Origin: Bacillus marinisedimentorum
Lineage (GTDB): Bacteria; Bacillota; Bacilli; Bacillales; Bacillaceae_O
Direction of reading: 5' to 3'
Assembly (NCBI RefSeq): GCF_001644195.2
Contig: NZ_LWBL02000028.1
Coordinates: 1-64,000, forward strand
DNA: 64,000 bases
The translations under genes were made by a program, and so were the position numbers. The notes under the pieces are model-generated. The model had not been told where the DNA came from and made no database searches. It saw only the letters and a list, made by a program, of their open reading frames with translations. Positions 53,762 through 62,803 of this stretch are shown one piece after another (the stretch's first letter is position 1; each line of letters opens with the position of its first letter).

Positions 53762-54763
53762 TTAGTTCTTTGTTGAGCTTCTTTCCTCAATCCGGTGCGG
53801 AAGTACTATTGTCTGGTCTTCCGTTGCTTCTTTATTCATCAATTTCGTCAACAGACGCATGGCGACTGCACCGATATCATACATCGGCTGCACAATCGTC
53901 GTAAGCTGCGGGCGGATCATCTTCGCCAGTCTTGTGTTGTCGAAACCGATGACTTCAACGTCTTCAGGGACGCGTAGTCCGCTATCCTGGAATCCATGAA
54001 TGACACCGAGCGCCATTTCATCTGTCCCCGAGAAAACAGCTGTAGGCGGCTGATCAAGGTTCATAAATGTTTCAGCAGCTTCAAGTCCAGAATCATACGT
54101 ATAATCACCGATCACAATGAGGTTTTCATCATAAGAAAGCCCCGCTTCTTCAAGTGCCTCTTTATAACCTGTAATCTTATATTCGCCATTGATCGGATCC
54201 TCAAGAGGCCCTGAGACATAGCCGATCCGATTATGGCCGTGATCGGTCATATGCTTCACCGCATCGAATGCAGCCTGTTTGTAATCAATATTGACACTCG
54301 GCACGGAATGGGACTGTTCGGTCGTTGCCGCAAGAACGATCGGTACCGGCGATTTCTTAAATTCTTCAACATGCTCTTCAGTTATTTTCCCGCCCATAAA
54401 GACGATTCCATCCACCTGCTTCCCAAGCATCGTATTAATGAGGTGGAGTTCTTTATCAGTATTTTGGTCAGAATTGCTTAAAATGATATTGTAATTGTAC
54501 ATTGTTGCAATATCTTCAATCCCACGTGCAAGTTCTCCAAAGAAAATGCTGGATACATCCGGGATGATGACGCCGACTGTTGTCGTCTTCTTGCTGGCCA
54601 GTCCGCGCGCAACCGCATTTGGACGATAGCCGAGCCTTTCAATAGCTTCATTCACTTTTTTTCTCGTTGTCGGTTTGACATTCGGATTTCCATTAACCAC
54701 CCTGGAGACCGTTGCCATTGAAACGCCCGCCTCCCGGGCTACATCATAAATGGTTATGTTCAT
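53762..54763 (-). CDS. ccpA: Catabolite control protein A
   Basis: This LacI-family master regulator of carbon catabolite control has 333 residues. The HTH ([20 protein letters not shown]) and hinge helix ([13 protein letters not shown]) are followed by a periplasmic-binding-like core. HPr-Ser-P contact region residues are present. The ATG at 54763 follows AAGAGGAGGAA and gives the normal length. It probably controls the cre-like sites before acuA, mgl and aroA noted in this window. Confidence 0.97.
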   Translation of the reverse strand: MNITIYDVAREAGVSMATVSRVVNGNPNVKPTTRKKVNEAIERLGYRPNAVARGLASKKTTTVGVIIPDVSSIFFGELARGIEDIATMYNYNIILSNSDQNTDKELHLINTMLGKQVDGIVFMGGKITEEHVEEFKKSPVPIVLAATTEQSHSVPSVNIDYKQAAFDAVKHMTDHGHNRIGYVSGPLEDPINGEYKITGYKEALEEAGLSYDENLIVIGDYTYDSGLEAAETFMNLDQPPTAVFSGTDEMALGVIHGFQDSGLRVPEDVEVIGFDNTRLAKMIRPQLTTIVQPMYDIGAVAMRLLTKLMNKEATEDQTIVLPHRIEERSSTKN

Positions 54764-54887
54764 TCTTTTTCCTCCTCTTACATAATAAAAAATATGTCGA
54801 ATTTTCATGTCTGCATCTAATCCTATTATACAGAAAAAGCCCTTACAACTTTAAAGCATTTTATCGCAGCATCCGATTTTTATCCTT

Positions 54888-54905
54888 TGTTAAATGTTTA
54901 ACAAG
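54888..54905. promoter_or_regulatory. Rex-like palindromic operator upstream of ccpA
   Basis: TTGTTAAATGTTTAACAA is a perfect palindrome with a 2-bp centre. It fits the Rex consensus described for clostridia (TTGTTAAN4TTAACAA) and differs symmetrically by one base per arm from the Bacillus/Staphylococcus form TTGTGAAN4TTCACAA. It lies 125 bp before the ccpA start. Confidence 0.4.
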
Positions 54906-55231
54906 TAAAAATAATACCATACTTTTTTCATGATTTTCATGCCATTAGTTTAAAATTTTTCATAAATTTATATTCACCTGCATTTCAAAACGCCTCAACT
55001 ATTTTTCACTTGGAGGGTGGCTCTGAAAAGAAATATATCTGATTTCATAAACAACCTTATACTATGCTTGTCTATGTTAAATATTATTGTTGATTTTGGC
55101 CATATGATTCACTACCATTTTTCAGGTGCATTGCCCTGGGTGTGATCACACATATATGCTAATGGTCGAATCACTGGTGGGAAGGAAACAAAGTCCCTTT
55201 GCCCGCTAAGTGACAGCCTCTTTAATTGGTT

Positions 55232-55468
55232 GGCTGCGTTAAAGCTAAATGTTGTTTTTTCCACTAGTTGATTGGAGTGGAAGGTGCGAGATCCCTCGAA
55301 AATAAAAACCAATTTTCTTCGTGCGGCGTCTTTTCAAAGAAGCTTATTCAACGTCCTGCGGGATTCTAGCGGGACAAGTGAGACCCACAGAAGCTGAGCG
55401 ACGAGGAGGCTCACCGCCCGCGGAAAGCGAGTACCTGCAACGGAAATCAACACTAGCATTTAACAGGC
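55232..55468 (+). repeat. Family A MITE-like repeat with a different internal insert
   Basis: This copy starts ggctgcgttaaagct and ends caacactagcatttaacagg, matching both ends of the element at 7688-7933. A 62-nt segment (55292-55353) interrupts the conserved gcgaga/tcctgcggg junction. No target duplication is visible, so it is probably old. Confidence 0.7.
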
Positions 55469-55710
55469 ATCCATGCAAAATTTTTGGCACATTAATGAAT
55501 GAAATATTTACAAAGGCCCTCCACATCTAAAAGTTATCCACAGATATTTCAGGGTAGAGCCAATTGGTTATTAAATGAGACGACTCTACACTCCTTTAGC
55601 CTTCCAAACCATCTTTTTTCGCAGTAATCCTTCATACACTCTTCCCTACCCTTTGTTCCTTTATGTAAAGCGATTTAAACAGAAGAATAGGCTCTTCATT
55701 CCATTAATAT

Positions 55711-55750
55711 AGAAAAACCTCCGCATGAGAAAAAAATGCGGAGGTTTTTG
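55711..55750 (-). terminator. Terminator of aroA
   Basis: AAAAACCTCCGCAT and ATGCGGAGGTTTTT pair around an A-rich loop. Confidence 0.9.
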
Positions 55751-55752
55751 AA

Positions 55753-56829
55753 TCAGACGTTGATTGTATTTTGCTGTTTAAGGCTATTCATATATTCATT
55801 AAACTGATCAATGTTCATTTGCTGGGCGGAGTCAGACAGCGCGACGGCCGGGTCCGGGTGCACTTCTGCCATGACTCCGTCCGCACCAATAGCAAGTGCC
55901 GCTTTTGATGCTGGCAGGAGCAGATCCCTTCTGCCTGTTGAATGGGTGACATCGACAAATACCGGAAGATGGGTTTCCTGCTTTAAGATTGGTACCGCAG
56001 AAATATCAAGGGTATTCCGTGTCGCCCTTTCGTATGTCCTGATGCCTCTTTCACATAGGATGATGTTTTCATTCCCCCGTGAAATGATATACTCGGCAGC
56101 ATTGATGAATTCTTCAATAGTGGCAGCGAGGCCGCGTTTTAACAGGACAGGCTTATCAACCGACCCAGCGGCTTTAAGCAATTCAAAGTTTTGCATGTTG
56201 CGGGCGCCGATTTGGATTACATCAATGTAGTCGACAGCCGTTTCAATATCCGCCGGGTTGACGATTTCGCTCACTACCGCCAGGCCGTATTCTTCACCTA
56301 CGCGCTTAAGAATTTTCAATCCTTCCAGTCCAAGCCCCTGGAAATCATATGGGGATGTTCGCGGTTTGAAGGCGCCGCCGCGGAGGATTTTCAACCCCTG
56401 GGCCTTCACCGCTTTTGCAACTTCTGCGACCTGTTCATAGCTTTCTACTGCACAGGGGCCCATAATGAAGCGCTGCTTGCCGTCCCCAATTGTTTCGCCA
56501 TTGATATTTACAATTGTATTTTCCGGTTTGCGTTTTCTTGAGACAAGCAATGCTTTGCGATGGTCGTCTTCCTGCAACTCCAAAGCCGCCTTGAAAATTT
56601 CTTTGAAAAGGGCCTGGATCGTCGATGTTTCAAACGGTCCTTCATTATTAGCGGCAATCTTGTCAAGCATCTTCCGCTCTCGGACCGGGTCAAATCTTTC
56701 AGTACCCTGTGCTTCTTTTATTTCACCTATTTGCTGGACAATTTTTCCCCGTTCATTAATTAATTCGAGTAATTTCAAATTCACATCATCAAGCTGGGTT
56801 CTTAACTCTTCAAGTTCAAGATTGCTCAC
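55753..56829 (-). CDS. aroA: Chorismate mutase-DAHP synthase fusion AroA(G)
   Basis: This bifunctional enzyme of 358 residues starts the shikimate pathway. The N-terminal AroQ chorismate mutase-like helices (about 1-85, with [20 protein letters not shown]) serve as the feedback sensor. A KDPS/DAHP-type barrel follows (about 110-350), with [28 protein letters not shown] and [18 protein letters not shown] at 56829 with GGGTGGG 7 nt upstream gives exactly the B. subtilis length; a GTG 12 nt earlier is too close to its site. Confidence 0.95.
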   Translation of the reverse strand: MSNLELEELRTQLDDVNLKLLELINERGKIVQQIGEIKEAQGTERFDPVRERKMLDKIAANNEGPFETSTIQALFKEIFKAALELQEDDHRKALLVSRKRKPENTIVNINGETIGDGKQRFIMGPCAVESYEQVAEVAKAVKAQGLKILRGGAFKPRTSPYDFQGLGLEGLKILKRVGEEYGLAVVSEIVNPADIETAVDYIDVIQIGARNMQNFELLKAAGSVDKPVLLKRGLAATIEEFINAAEYIISRGNENIILCERGIRTYERATRNTLDISAVPILKQETHLPVFVDVTHSTGRRDLLLPASKAALAIGADGVMAEVHPDPAVALSDSAQQMNIDQFNEYMNSLKQQNTINV

Positions 56830-56897
56830 GTTTTTTCCCACCCTTTCTTTTTAAGCTCACCAATTGTACAAGTGTCAAATGTAAATGATTAGGGCTT

Positions 56898-56926
56898 ATT
56901 ATAAACGAAACCTCTTCAGTTGTCAC
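56898..56926 (-). promoter_or_regulatory. Sigma-A promoter of aroA
   Basis: GTGACA (56926-56921), 17 nt, then TATAAT (56903-56898) on the minus strand. Confidence 0.78.
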
Positions 56927-57026
56927 GGAAAAATTCTTTAATTATTAAACGCTTTTAAGTAATAAAGCATAGTATGATAACAACATCATAATCGTGCAGC
57001 AGCTTGCCTGCTTAAAATACATATTA

Positions 57027-57042
57027 ATGCAAACGTTTAGAA
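57027..57042. promoter_or_regulatory. cre-like sequence upstream of aroA
   Basis: ATGCAAACGTTTAGAA fits the cre consensus with one mismatch. It is about 100 bp upstream of the aroA promoter, at a distance where activation rather than blocking would be expected. Confidence 0.35.
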
Positions 57043-57116
57043 TTTATAAAGACCTTTTTCTAAATAATCGGTGGTTTTCATCATAGTACTGGACAAGATC
57101 TCTGCTTCACAAACGG

Positions 57117-57215
57117 CTGATTGGTGTGTACGTGCGAAACTTCTGGAAAATGCTCCGCATTTACTTTGGGCTGTGCGGATTCGAGAAAGCTTATTCAACG
57201 TTTTGGGGGCAGCGG
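57117..57215 (+). repeat. Degenerate relative of the 55.2-kb repeat
   Basis: ctgattggtgtg, gtgcgaaac, gtgcgg and agaaagcttattcaacg parallel segments of 55268-55354 in the same order. It includes part of the 62-nt insert of that copy. Confidence 0.5.
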
Positions 57216-57302
57216 AAACCACCCCCTCTTTGTAAAATAGCAACTTAATTATGGTTGCAATTTTTTTAAGACTGCCGGTGGGCGTTGTGCCATTTACTCT
57301 GA

Positions 57303-57632
57303 CTATTTAAGCATCTTATTTTGCAGGGTGTCATATGTGATGTTCCAATGAGATTCATTCCAGGATACCCGGCCTGCCTCGAAAAGCAATGCTTGCGGAG
57401 ATTCATGCTTCACTCCGGTTACTTCAGCAATATAGTTAGAAAGTTCACGCGCTTCCTGTACATGTAAATAAAATGTTTCCACCTCTGGATAATCTTCTGT
57501 AAAATGTCCATATGCCTCAAAAGCCTGGGCGCTTATCGGGCATGTCAGGCTGTGTTTAACGAAAAGGAAATTCTTTTTTCCTTCAAGAAGTTTCTTAAAT
57601 TCTGCCACTGTTTCAACTTTTACTTTCCCCAA
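57303..57632 (-). CDS. ytxJ: Monothiol bacilliredoxin BrxC (YtxJ)
   Basis: This 109-residue thioredoxin-fold protein probably removes bacillithiol from proteins. The single active Cys is in VKHSLTCPISAQAFEAY (TCPIS motif), as in B. subtilis YtxJ/BrxC, and the cis-Pro is in HESPQALLFEAG. The start is a TTG at 57632 behind AAGGGGGAAC. A strong terminator separates it from ytxH-ytxG, so its promoter must be its own. Confidence 0.9.
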   Translation of the reverse strand: MGKVKVETVAEFKKLLEGKKNFLFVKHSLTCPISAQAFEAYGHFTEDYPEVETFYLHVQEARELSNYIAEVTGVKHESPQALLFEAGRVSWNESHWNITYDTLQNKMLK

Positions 57633-57662
57633 TTGATGTTCCCCCTTATGTAATCTGTTTCC

Positions 57663-57764
57663 TTATTGTACACAATTCAAGTCGATTATTGCCAACCTTT
57701 TTAACAGGAATAGGAAAGCCGCTTCCTTCTTATATCCTTTTCTTTTCAGACAGTGTACCTTCAT
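57663..57764 (-). CDS. Candidate 33-residue basic peptide
   Basis: The ATG at 57764 is preceded by GGGAGG with 6-nt spacing. A sigma-A-like promoter (TTGAAA 57815-57810, 17 nt, TATATA 57792-57787) lies further upstream. The peptide starts MKVHCLKRKGYKKEAAFLFL, with a basic N terminus and a hydrophobic C-terminal half. The ytxJ promoter region overlaps its end. It could instead be a leader peptide or chance. Confidence 0.35.
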   Translation of the reverse strand: MKVHCLKRKGYKKEAAFLFLLKRLAIIDLNCVQ

Positions 57765-57853
57765 ATGGTGCCTCCCTCGAATTGAATATATATATCCTTG
57801 TCAGATGTTTTTCAATAACACTCCCTTGCTGACAATCTATACTTTCCTGTAAG

Positions 57854-57886
57854 GAAAAAAAAGCAGGGGTCATAGGACCCCTGCCT
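57854..57886 (-). terminator. Terminator of ytxG-ytxH
   Basis: GCAGGGGTC pairs with GACCCCTGC around a 4-nt loop. The minus strand continues with eight T residues. Confidence 0.92.
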
Positions 57887-57897
57887 GTTGCTTTCTT

Positions 57898-58461
57898 TTA
57901 CTTTTCATCCAGCTTCTCATCTTCCAGTTCTTTGGATGCCGCCGGTTGCTTTTTTTCTTCAAGCTCCTGCTCAAGGTCTTCTTTATGGTCATCGAGGCTT
58001 TGTTTGGTCGCCTCCACTTCCTCTTTGACATCAGCTTCCATTGCCTCCAGGTCTTCCTTGTGGTCCTGGACGCTTTGTTTGGTCGCCTCCACTTCCTCTT
58101 TCACTTCTTCTACTTCCTCAAGGATATCCTCCTGGGAAGCGCTGCGCTTTTCCTGCCATTTTGATTTGCCTTCATTTACCCGCTGGCGGATGTCTTCAAC
58201 TTTTCCGCGCGCCCTGGTTGAGATCTCATTGCTTCTGTCTTTTGCTGTCGTGGACCACTCGTTTGTTTTTTCTTTAATCCTGCTAGTCTGGTCATTCAGG
58301 TCTGTACGAAGCTCTTTCCCTGACTTTGGAGCCATTAATAGGGCTGCGGCTGCACCAACAATTCCTCCGATAAGGCTTCCGATCATGAAATCCTTTGCAT
58401 TGATGTTGCTTTCATTATTGTTTGTCTGGTTGCTGTTGTTGTTCTGGTTCTCGTTTTCCAT
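57898..58461 (-). CDS. ytxH: YtxH domain general stress protein
   Basis: This 187-residue protein has an Asn/Gln-rich N terminus, one Gly/Ala-rich membrane segment (about 25-44, SLIGGIVGAAAALLMAPKSG) typical of YtxH, and a long charged coiled-coil tail. The tail contains a 25-residue tandem duplication (about 120-139 and 145-164, VKEEVEATKQS block). Known relatives are general-stress proteins in Bacillus. It lies 26 bp after ytxG. Confidence 0.9.
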   Translation of the reverse strand: MENENQNNNSNQTNNNESNINAKDFMIGSLIGGIVGAAAALLMAPKSGKELRTDLNDQTSRIKEKTNEWSTTAKDRSNEISTRARGKVEDIRQRVNEGKSKWQEKRSASQEDILEEVEEVKEEVEATKQSVQDHKEDLEAMEADVKEEVEATKQSLDDHKEDLEQELEEKKQPAASKELEDEKLDEK

Positions 58462-58487
58462 ACTCCACTCCTCCTTTAAAAATTGTT

Positions 58488-58916
58488 CTATTGGTTATTC
58501 ACTTGTTGCTTTTTTGATTTCCATCTTTTCCAGATGTCCATGGCTGTGTCGGTCCATTGTACAACCTGCGCCGCCTGCCCGCTTTTTTCTTCAGCCTGCA
58601 GGGCAATCCTGTCGGTGATTTTTCTGACTGACGTATTGAAATCCTTTACGGTCTCACCGACTCCTTTCACTGAGTCAACGAGCGTGTTCAATGATTCCGA
58701 TTTATGCTGTACATCCTCAGCCAGCAGATTTGTCTTATGAAGCAGCTGCTCTGTTTCGTATGTAACACCGTTCAATTGCTTTTGAAGGCTGTCCAGGGTG
58801 ACAGACATATTATCCATTGTATGGGATACTGACTTTAGCGTTTTGGCAAGGTACACGACCAATACCGTAAACGCAACAGCAATCAAGGCAATGCTTAAGT
58901 AAAGAATGATTTCCAT
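58488..58916 (-). CDS. ytxG: DUF948 protein YtxG
   Basis: This 142-residue protein has one N-terminal membrane helix (EIILYLSIALIAVAFTVLVV) and a coiled-coil (about 30-115), the DUF948 arrangement. B. subtilis ytxG is a sigma-B and sigma-H dependent stress gene; the promoter here fits sigma-B. Start 58916 follows GGGGAGGAAC. First gene of ytxG-ytxH. Confidence 0.9.
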   Translation of the reverse strand: MEIILYLSIALIAVAFTVLVVYLAKTLKSVSHTMDNMSVTLDSLQKQLNGVTYETEQLLHKTNLLAEDVQHKSESLNTLVDSVKGVGETVKDFNTSVRKITDRIALQAEEKSGQAAQVVQWTDTAMDIWKRWKSKKQQVNNQ

Positions 58917-58996
58917 GAGTTTTGTTCCTCCCCGTTTTTTTGATCTGTACTGAAGTTTTTGTTGTAGTGTGTTCTGCATACAAACTGTAATGATAT

Positions 58997-59028
58997 ATTA
59001 TATACCCGCAAACCGGGCTGCACAAAAC
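58997..59028 (-). promoter_or_regulatory. Overlapping sigma-B/sigma-A promoter of ytxGH
   Basis: On the minus strand GTTTTG (59028-59023), 15 nt and GGGTAT (59007-59002) resemble sigma-B. TTGTGC (59025-59020), 17 nt and TATAAT (59002-58997) make an overlapping sigma-A promoter. Confidence 0.6.
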
Positions 59029-59171
59029 ACATGTAACTTAACTTCCACAAATAAAAATGAATCCCTTCAAAATTCATGCAAGAAATATCGACAGCAGCTG
59101 AGCACACTCTACAAAATGAAATATATCCTGTAAAATAAACGAGAAATGATTCCACTTAAAATGGAGGAGAC

Positions 59172-60290
59172 ATGATGAAAGATCCGCGCATCAATAAACT
59201 TGCCGGCAGCTTGATTGAGTATTCCATTAAGCTGCAGCCAGGTGAAAAAGTATTGATTGAAAACACCGGAATTGAAAAAGAACTCGTCAATGCCATTGTT
59301 CAAAAAGCATACGAAGCAGGCGGCCATCCGTTTGTGCTGCTCAAAGAAAATTCCATCACACGCACCCTTTTGAACGGAGCAAGCAAAGAACAGCTTGATA
59401 TGATAGCTGATTTTGAAGCTGGAATGATGGAAAAAATGGATGCCTATGTCGGCCTTAGGAGCGGAAATAACATTTCCGAGCTGTCCGATGTTCCCGCCGA
59501 TAAAATGGAGCTTTACGGAAAAACAGTCGGGCAGCGGGTCCACAGGGACATCCGGGTGCCCAAAACAAAGTGGGTGGTCCTCCGCTATCCTAATGATTCG
59601 ATGGCCCAGCTTTCCGGGATGAGTACTGAGGCTTTTGAGGACTTTTATTTTGATGTATGCAATCTTGATTATGCTAATATGAGCAAAGCGATGGAGCCTC
59701 TGGTCAATCTCATGAATAAAACGAACCGTGTACATATTACAGGCGGCGGCACTGACTTGTCTTTCTCCATCAAGGATATTCCTGCTGTAAAATGTTCCGG
59801 CGAACTGAACATCCCCGATGGGGAAGTTTATACTGCTCCTGTAAAAAATTCTGTAAACGGCACGATTGCTTTCAACACCCCTTCCCCTTACCAAGGCTTC
59901 ACGTTTGAGAATATTAAACTGACATTCAAAGACGGCAAAGTCGTAGATGCCGAAGGAAATGACACGGCCAGGCTGAATAAAATCCTTAATACGGATGAAG
60001 GAGCCCGCTTTATCGGAGAATTTGCCATCGGTGTAAACCCTTATATCAAGCATCCGATGAAAGATATACTATTCGATGAAAAGATTGACGGAAGCTTTCA
60101 TTTTACGCCGGGACAGTGCTATGATGAAGCGCCTAACGGCAATGATTCAGCAATACACTGGGACATGGTCTGCATTCAGCGTCCTGAATACGGCGGCGGC
60201 AAAATTTATTTTGACGATGTTCTCATCCGTAAAGACGGCAGGTTTGTCATTCATGAACTGGACGGCCTCAATCCTGAAAATTTGATTTGA
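59172..60290 (+). CDS. ampS: M29 family metallo-aminopeptidase (AmpS/PepS)
   Basis: This 372-residue member of the M29 family (AmpS, aminopeptidase T/II) removes N-terminal residues using two metal ions. Likely ligands are in RFIGEFAIGVNPYIK (Glu), DGSFHFTPGQCY and the HxD in DSAIHWDMVCIQ. TGGGTDLSFSI is also conserved. Slightly short of the ~410-residue average. GGAGGAG precedes the ATG. It occupies the space between ytxG and murC and is a single gene with no clear terminator. Confidence 0.9.
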   Translation: MMKDPRINKLAGSLIEYSIKLQPGEKVLIENTGIEKELVNAIVQKAYEAGGHPFVLLKENSITRTLLNGASKEQLDMIADFEAGMMEKMDAYVGLRSGNNISELSDVPADKMELYGKTVGQRVHRDIRVPKTKWVVLRYPNDSMAQLSGMSTEAFEDFYFDVCNLDYANMSKAMEPLVNLMNKTNRVHITGGGTDLSFSIKDIPAVKCSGELNIPDGEVYTAPVKNSVNGTIAFNTPSPYQGFTFENIKLTFKDGKVVDAEGNDTARLNKILNTDEGARFIGEFAIGVNPYIKHPMKDILFDEKIDGSFHFTPGQCYDEAPNGNDSAIHWDMVCIQRPEYGGGKIYFDDVLIRKDGRFVIHELDGLNPENLI

Positions 60291-60573
60291 ATACAAAAGT
60301 AGAATGCAGATACAAATTTGCAATGCGGCCTGTTTCCGCGGCAACATCCAGAATCAGAACACTTTCCGCATAACTGTCTATACTGAATTTCATCAAGCTA
60401 ACGGAAAGGAGCCCCGGCTTAAACTCTGTTGATTTCTTGATATTTTACAATAAATATAAAAAAATTCATTGAAAAACCCAGTGGATTGAAGAGAAAGTTG
60501 GAGAATCCTGAGTGGAGGGAACAGTAAAGTGCGCGCAGGCGGGAGATTAGTTTGGGATGTGGCTTGGGCGCAA

Positions 60574-60756
60574 GCGCTGAATTGCGGTTCGGTGCCTGTA
60601 TTTTGGTTTTTTCGACTGACTACGCGCACTGAATTGCGGTTCAGTGCCTGTACTTCGGCCTTTCAACTGATTAGGCGCACTGAATTGTGGTTCAGTGCCT
60701 ATACTTCGCCTTCCCAACTGAGTACGCACACTGAATTGCGCTTCAGTGCCTATACT
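60574..60756. repeat. Minisatellite of four 51-52-bp units
   Basis: Conserved ctgaattg(c/t)g blocks begin at 60577, 60629, 60680 and 60731, giving periods of 52, 51 and 51. Each is followed by (c/g)ttc(a/g)gtgcct. Unit ends diverge. All six frames lack a ribosome site at a plausible start. Confidence 0.85.
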
Positions 60757-60842
60757 GCCGAACTCTCTTTGTTTTATGGCCTTGGAAAGCAAGAGGCCAT
60801 GCATGAATGTTAATCATTCAACTGTTTATAAGCGCTGCCGGG

Positions 60843-60960
60843 GATGTTTCCGCTCGCCACGCGGCAAAGAAGACACCATGAGTGCGACGGGAGGGAAGCT
60901 GGAACAAATGCGGCACTTTTGCAGGTGGTGAAAGCGTCCTTTGCAGCGGAACTCCACCCT
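60843..60960 (+). repeat. Family A repeat, partial copy with nested module
   Basis: In reverse it reads ccgctgcaaagg, gctttcacc, a 66-nt module (60929-60864) and cgcgtggcgagcgg. This parallels 7711-7810. The rest of the element is absent. Confidence 0.65.
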
Positions 60961-61144
60961 TTTTACAATGCTATGTATTGAAAATCTTTCCTTCTTCAAC
61001 AATCCTGCCCGTTTCCTGAAGAAACTTTGTTACTCTTGATCTATTTTATCCCTTATTCCTTTACCAGGTGTCCTCCAGGAATCGCCAACTTTTTACATAC
61101 CTCCAATACTCATTTCATTACAGCAACGTCTTTATGGAGAGCCA

Positions 61145-61184
61145 ATAAAAAAGCATGCGATTTCTGTTGAGAAACCACATGCAA
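61145..61184 (-). terminator. Terminator of murC
   Basis: On the minus strand GCATGTGGTTTCT pairs with AGAAATCGCATGC, then TTTTTTATTGG. Confidence 0.85.
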
Positions 61185-61265
61185 TCATACACCGAATGGT
61201 ATAGTGCGGTACACTTTTTTGTTGAACCCGTTAGGTTACAAAGCCCGCACTCCTTTTTTAAAATT

Positions 61266-62582
61266 TCATTTCCCGGTTTCCGCCGAACCGGCAATTTCCT
61301 CATATGCCTGCTGATATTTTTGAATATCCCCTGCTCCCATGAAAATGAGGACACTGTTTTCATGTTCGGCGAGTACCCCTGTCGATGACAGGTCAAGCAT
61401 GCGTGCTCCATCGATTTTTTCCTTTAAGTCATCAATCTTGAGCTGTCCTCGGTCTTCACGTGCTGAACCGAATATGTCACATAAGTATACTCGATCCGCA
61501 TGTGAAAGGCTCTCCGCAAATTCATTCAGGAATGTTTGTGTCCTCGTGAATGTATGCGGCTGGAAAACTGCAATAATATCCTTATCCTGATACTTTTGCC
61601 GTGCGGACTCAATCGTTGCTGTAATTTCGGTCGGATGGTGAGCATAATCATCAATCAGCACCTGAGATCCAACCACCTTTTCAGTGAATCGGCGTTTGAC
61701 ACCGCCAAAAGTTTTCAGCTGGCTTTGCACAACCTCCACAGGCACACTCTCATAATGGCACAGGGCAATGACTGCCAGTGCATTCAGCACATTATGCATG
61801 CCATATCCCGTAATTGTAAAGGAAGCATAAAAATTATTCCTTACAAAGACATCAAAGGTTGTGCCTTCGGGTGTCGGTTTGACGTCCCTTGCCTGAAAGT
61901 CGTTATCCTCTCCAAGTCCGTAAAACATGACAGGCACCTGGGCCTGGATTCCCTGAAGCTGTTCATCATCTCCGCATGCGATAATGCCTTTATCAACTTG
62001 TAATGCCATCTGCTGAAATGCTGACACAACATCTTCTACATCCTTAAAGTAGTCAGGATGGTCGAAATCGATATTTGTCATGATGGCATAGTCAGGGTAG
62101 TAAGACAAGAAATGACGGCGATACTCGCAAGCTTCGAAAACGAAGTATTCACTGTCTTCTACGCCTTTTCCGGACCCGTCCCCGATCAGGAAGGAGGTAG
62201 GGCAGTGTTCACCTATCACATGGGCCAGCAGCCCTGTCGTCGATGTTTTGCCATGTGATCCGGTGACTGCTATACTTGTGAAGTTATTCGTGAATTCGCC
62301 CAGAAAATTATGATACCTGTATACAGGCAAACCCAATTCCTTTGCTGCCACAATCTCCTCGTGGTCATCGCCGAATGCATTACCGGCAATGACAGTGAGG
62401 CCCTCTTTTATATTATTTGCGCTGAAGGGATAAATGGGAATTCCCCGGTCTTCGAGCGCTTCCTGGGTAAAAAAGCGTTTCTCCACGTCAGACCCCTGTA
62501 CCGTGAACTTCATATCATGCAGAATTTGTGCCAGGGCACTCATTCCGGTCCCTTTAATCCCTACAAAATGGTAAACTGTCAT
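61266..62582 (-). CDS. murC: UDP-N-acetylmuramate-L-alanine ligase
   Basis: It adds L-Ala to UDP-MurNAc in peptidoglycan precursor synthesis. The 438-residue Mur ligase begins [20 protein letters not shown]. It has the ATP loop [17 protein letters not shown] (near 108-124), the [10 protein letters not shown] segment and [11 protein letters not shown]. Length is normal. Start 62582 follows GTGGAGG with 8-nt spacing. It is monocistronic, with a strong terminator and an extended -10 promoter inside an inverted repeat. Confidence 0.97.
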   Translation of the reverse strand: MTVYHFVGIKGTGMSALAQILHDMKFTVQGSDVEKRFFTQEALEDRGIPIYPFSANNIKEGLTVIAGNAFGDDHEEIVAAKELGLPVYRYHNFLGEFTNNFTSIAVTGSHGKTSTTGLLAHVIGEHCPTSFLIGDGSGKGVEDSEYFVFEACEYRRHFLSYYPDYAIMTNIDFDHPDYFKDVEDVVSAFQQMALQVDKGIIACGDDEQLQGIQAQVPVMFYGLGEDNDFQARDVKPTPEGTTFDVFVRNNFYASFTITGYGMHNVLNALAVIALCHYESVPVEVVQSQLKTFGGVKRRFTEKVVGSQVLIDDYAHHPTEITATIESARQKYQDKDIIAVFQPHTFTRTQTFLNEFAESLSHADRVYLCDIFGSAREDRGQLKIDDLKEKIDGARMLDLSSTGVLAEHENSVLIFMGAGDIQKYQQAYEEIAGSAETGK

Positions 62583-62803
62583 ATATTGAACCTCCACTGC
62601 TTCAATTCATCGTTTCATCTATGTAACACAGTATATGAATGTTAGGCCTTTTTGACTCAATCAGCCTTTCTGCTGCTTACCCATGACTGCTGATACATAA
62701 AAAAGAAATGGTATTTTGAAGAAACAGCAGCCTTTGCAACCAGCTTGCTGCCCTGCGATAAAACGTGATGTTCCAAATGTTGGACTGCATTTGCTGTTTT
62801 CTT

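Larger units (their letters stand above)
54764..55752. other. 989-bp gene-free region between ccpA and aroA
   Basis: It contains the ccpA promoter area (TATAAT at about 54829-54834 on the minus strand), a Rex-like palindrome, about 300 bp of AT-rich DNA without features, a family A repeat copy and the aroA terminator. No coding frame with a ribosome site was found. Confidence 0.6.
60291..61144. other. Gene-free region between the M29 gene and murC
   Basis: It holds the minisatellite (60574-60756), a family A repeat (60843-60960) and unremarkable AT-rich DNA. The open frames on both strands over 60529-60813 arise because the repeat unit is a multiple of three. Confidence 0.65.

Noticed and set aside
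55321-55530. 69-codon plus-strand frame in the 55.2-kb repeat
   Set aside because: Same reason: repeat-derived, no ribosome site.
56943-56957. cre-like TTAAACGCTTTTAAG before aroA
   Set aside because: Lacks the TG start of the consensus; the palindrome is explained by AT-rich sequence.
60529-60813. Open frames on both strands over the minisatellite
   Set aside because: They exist because the repeat unit is about 51 bp; there is no ribosome site and the product is only the repeat.
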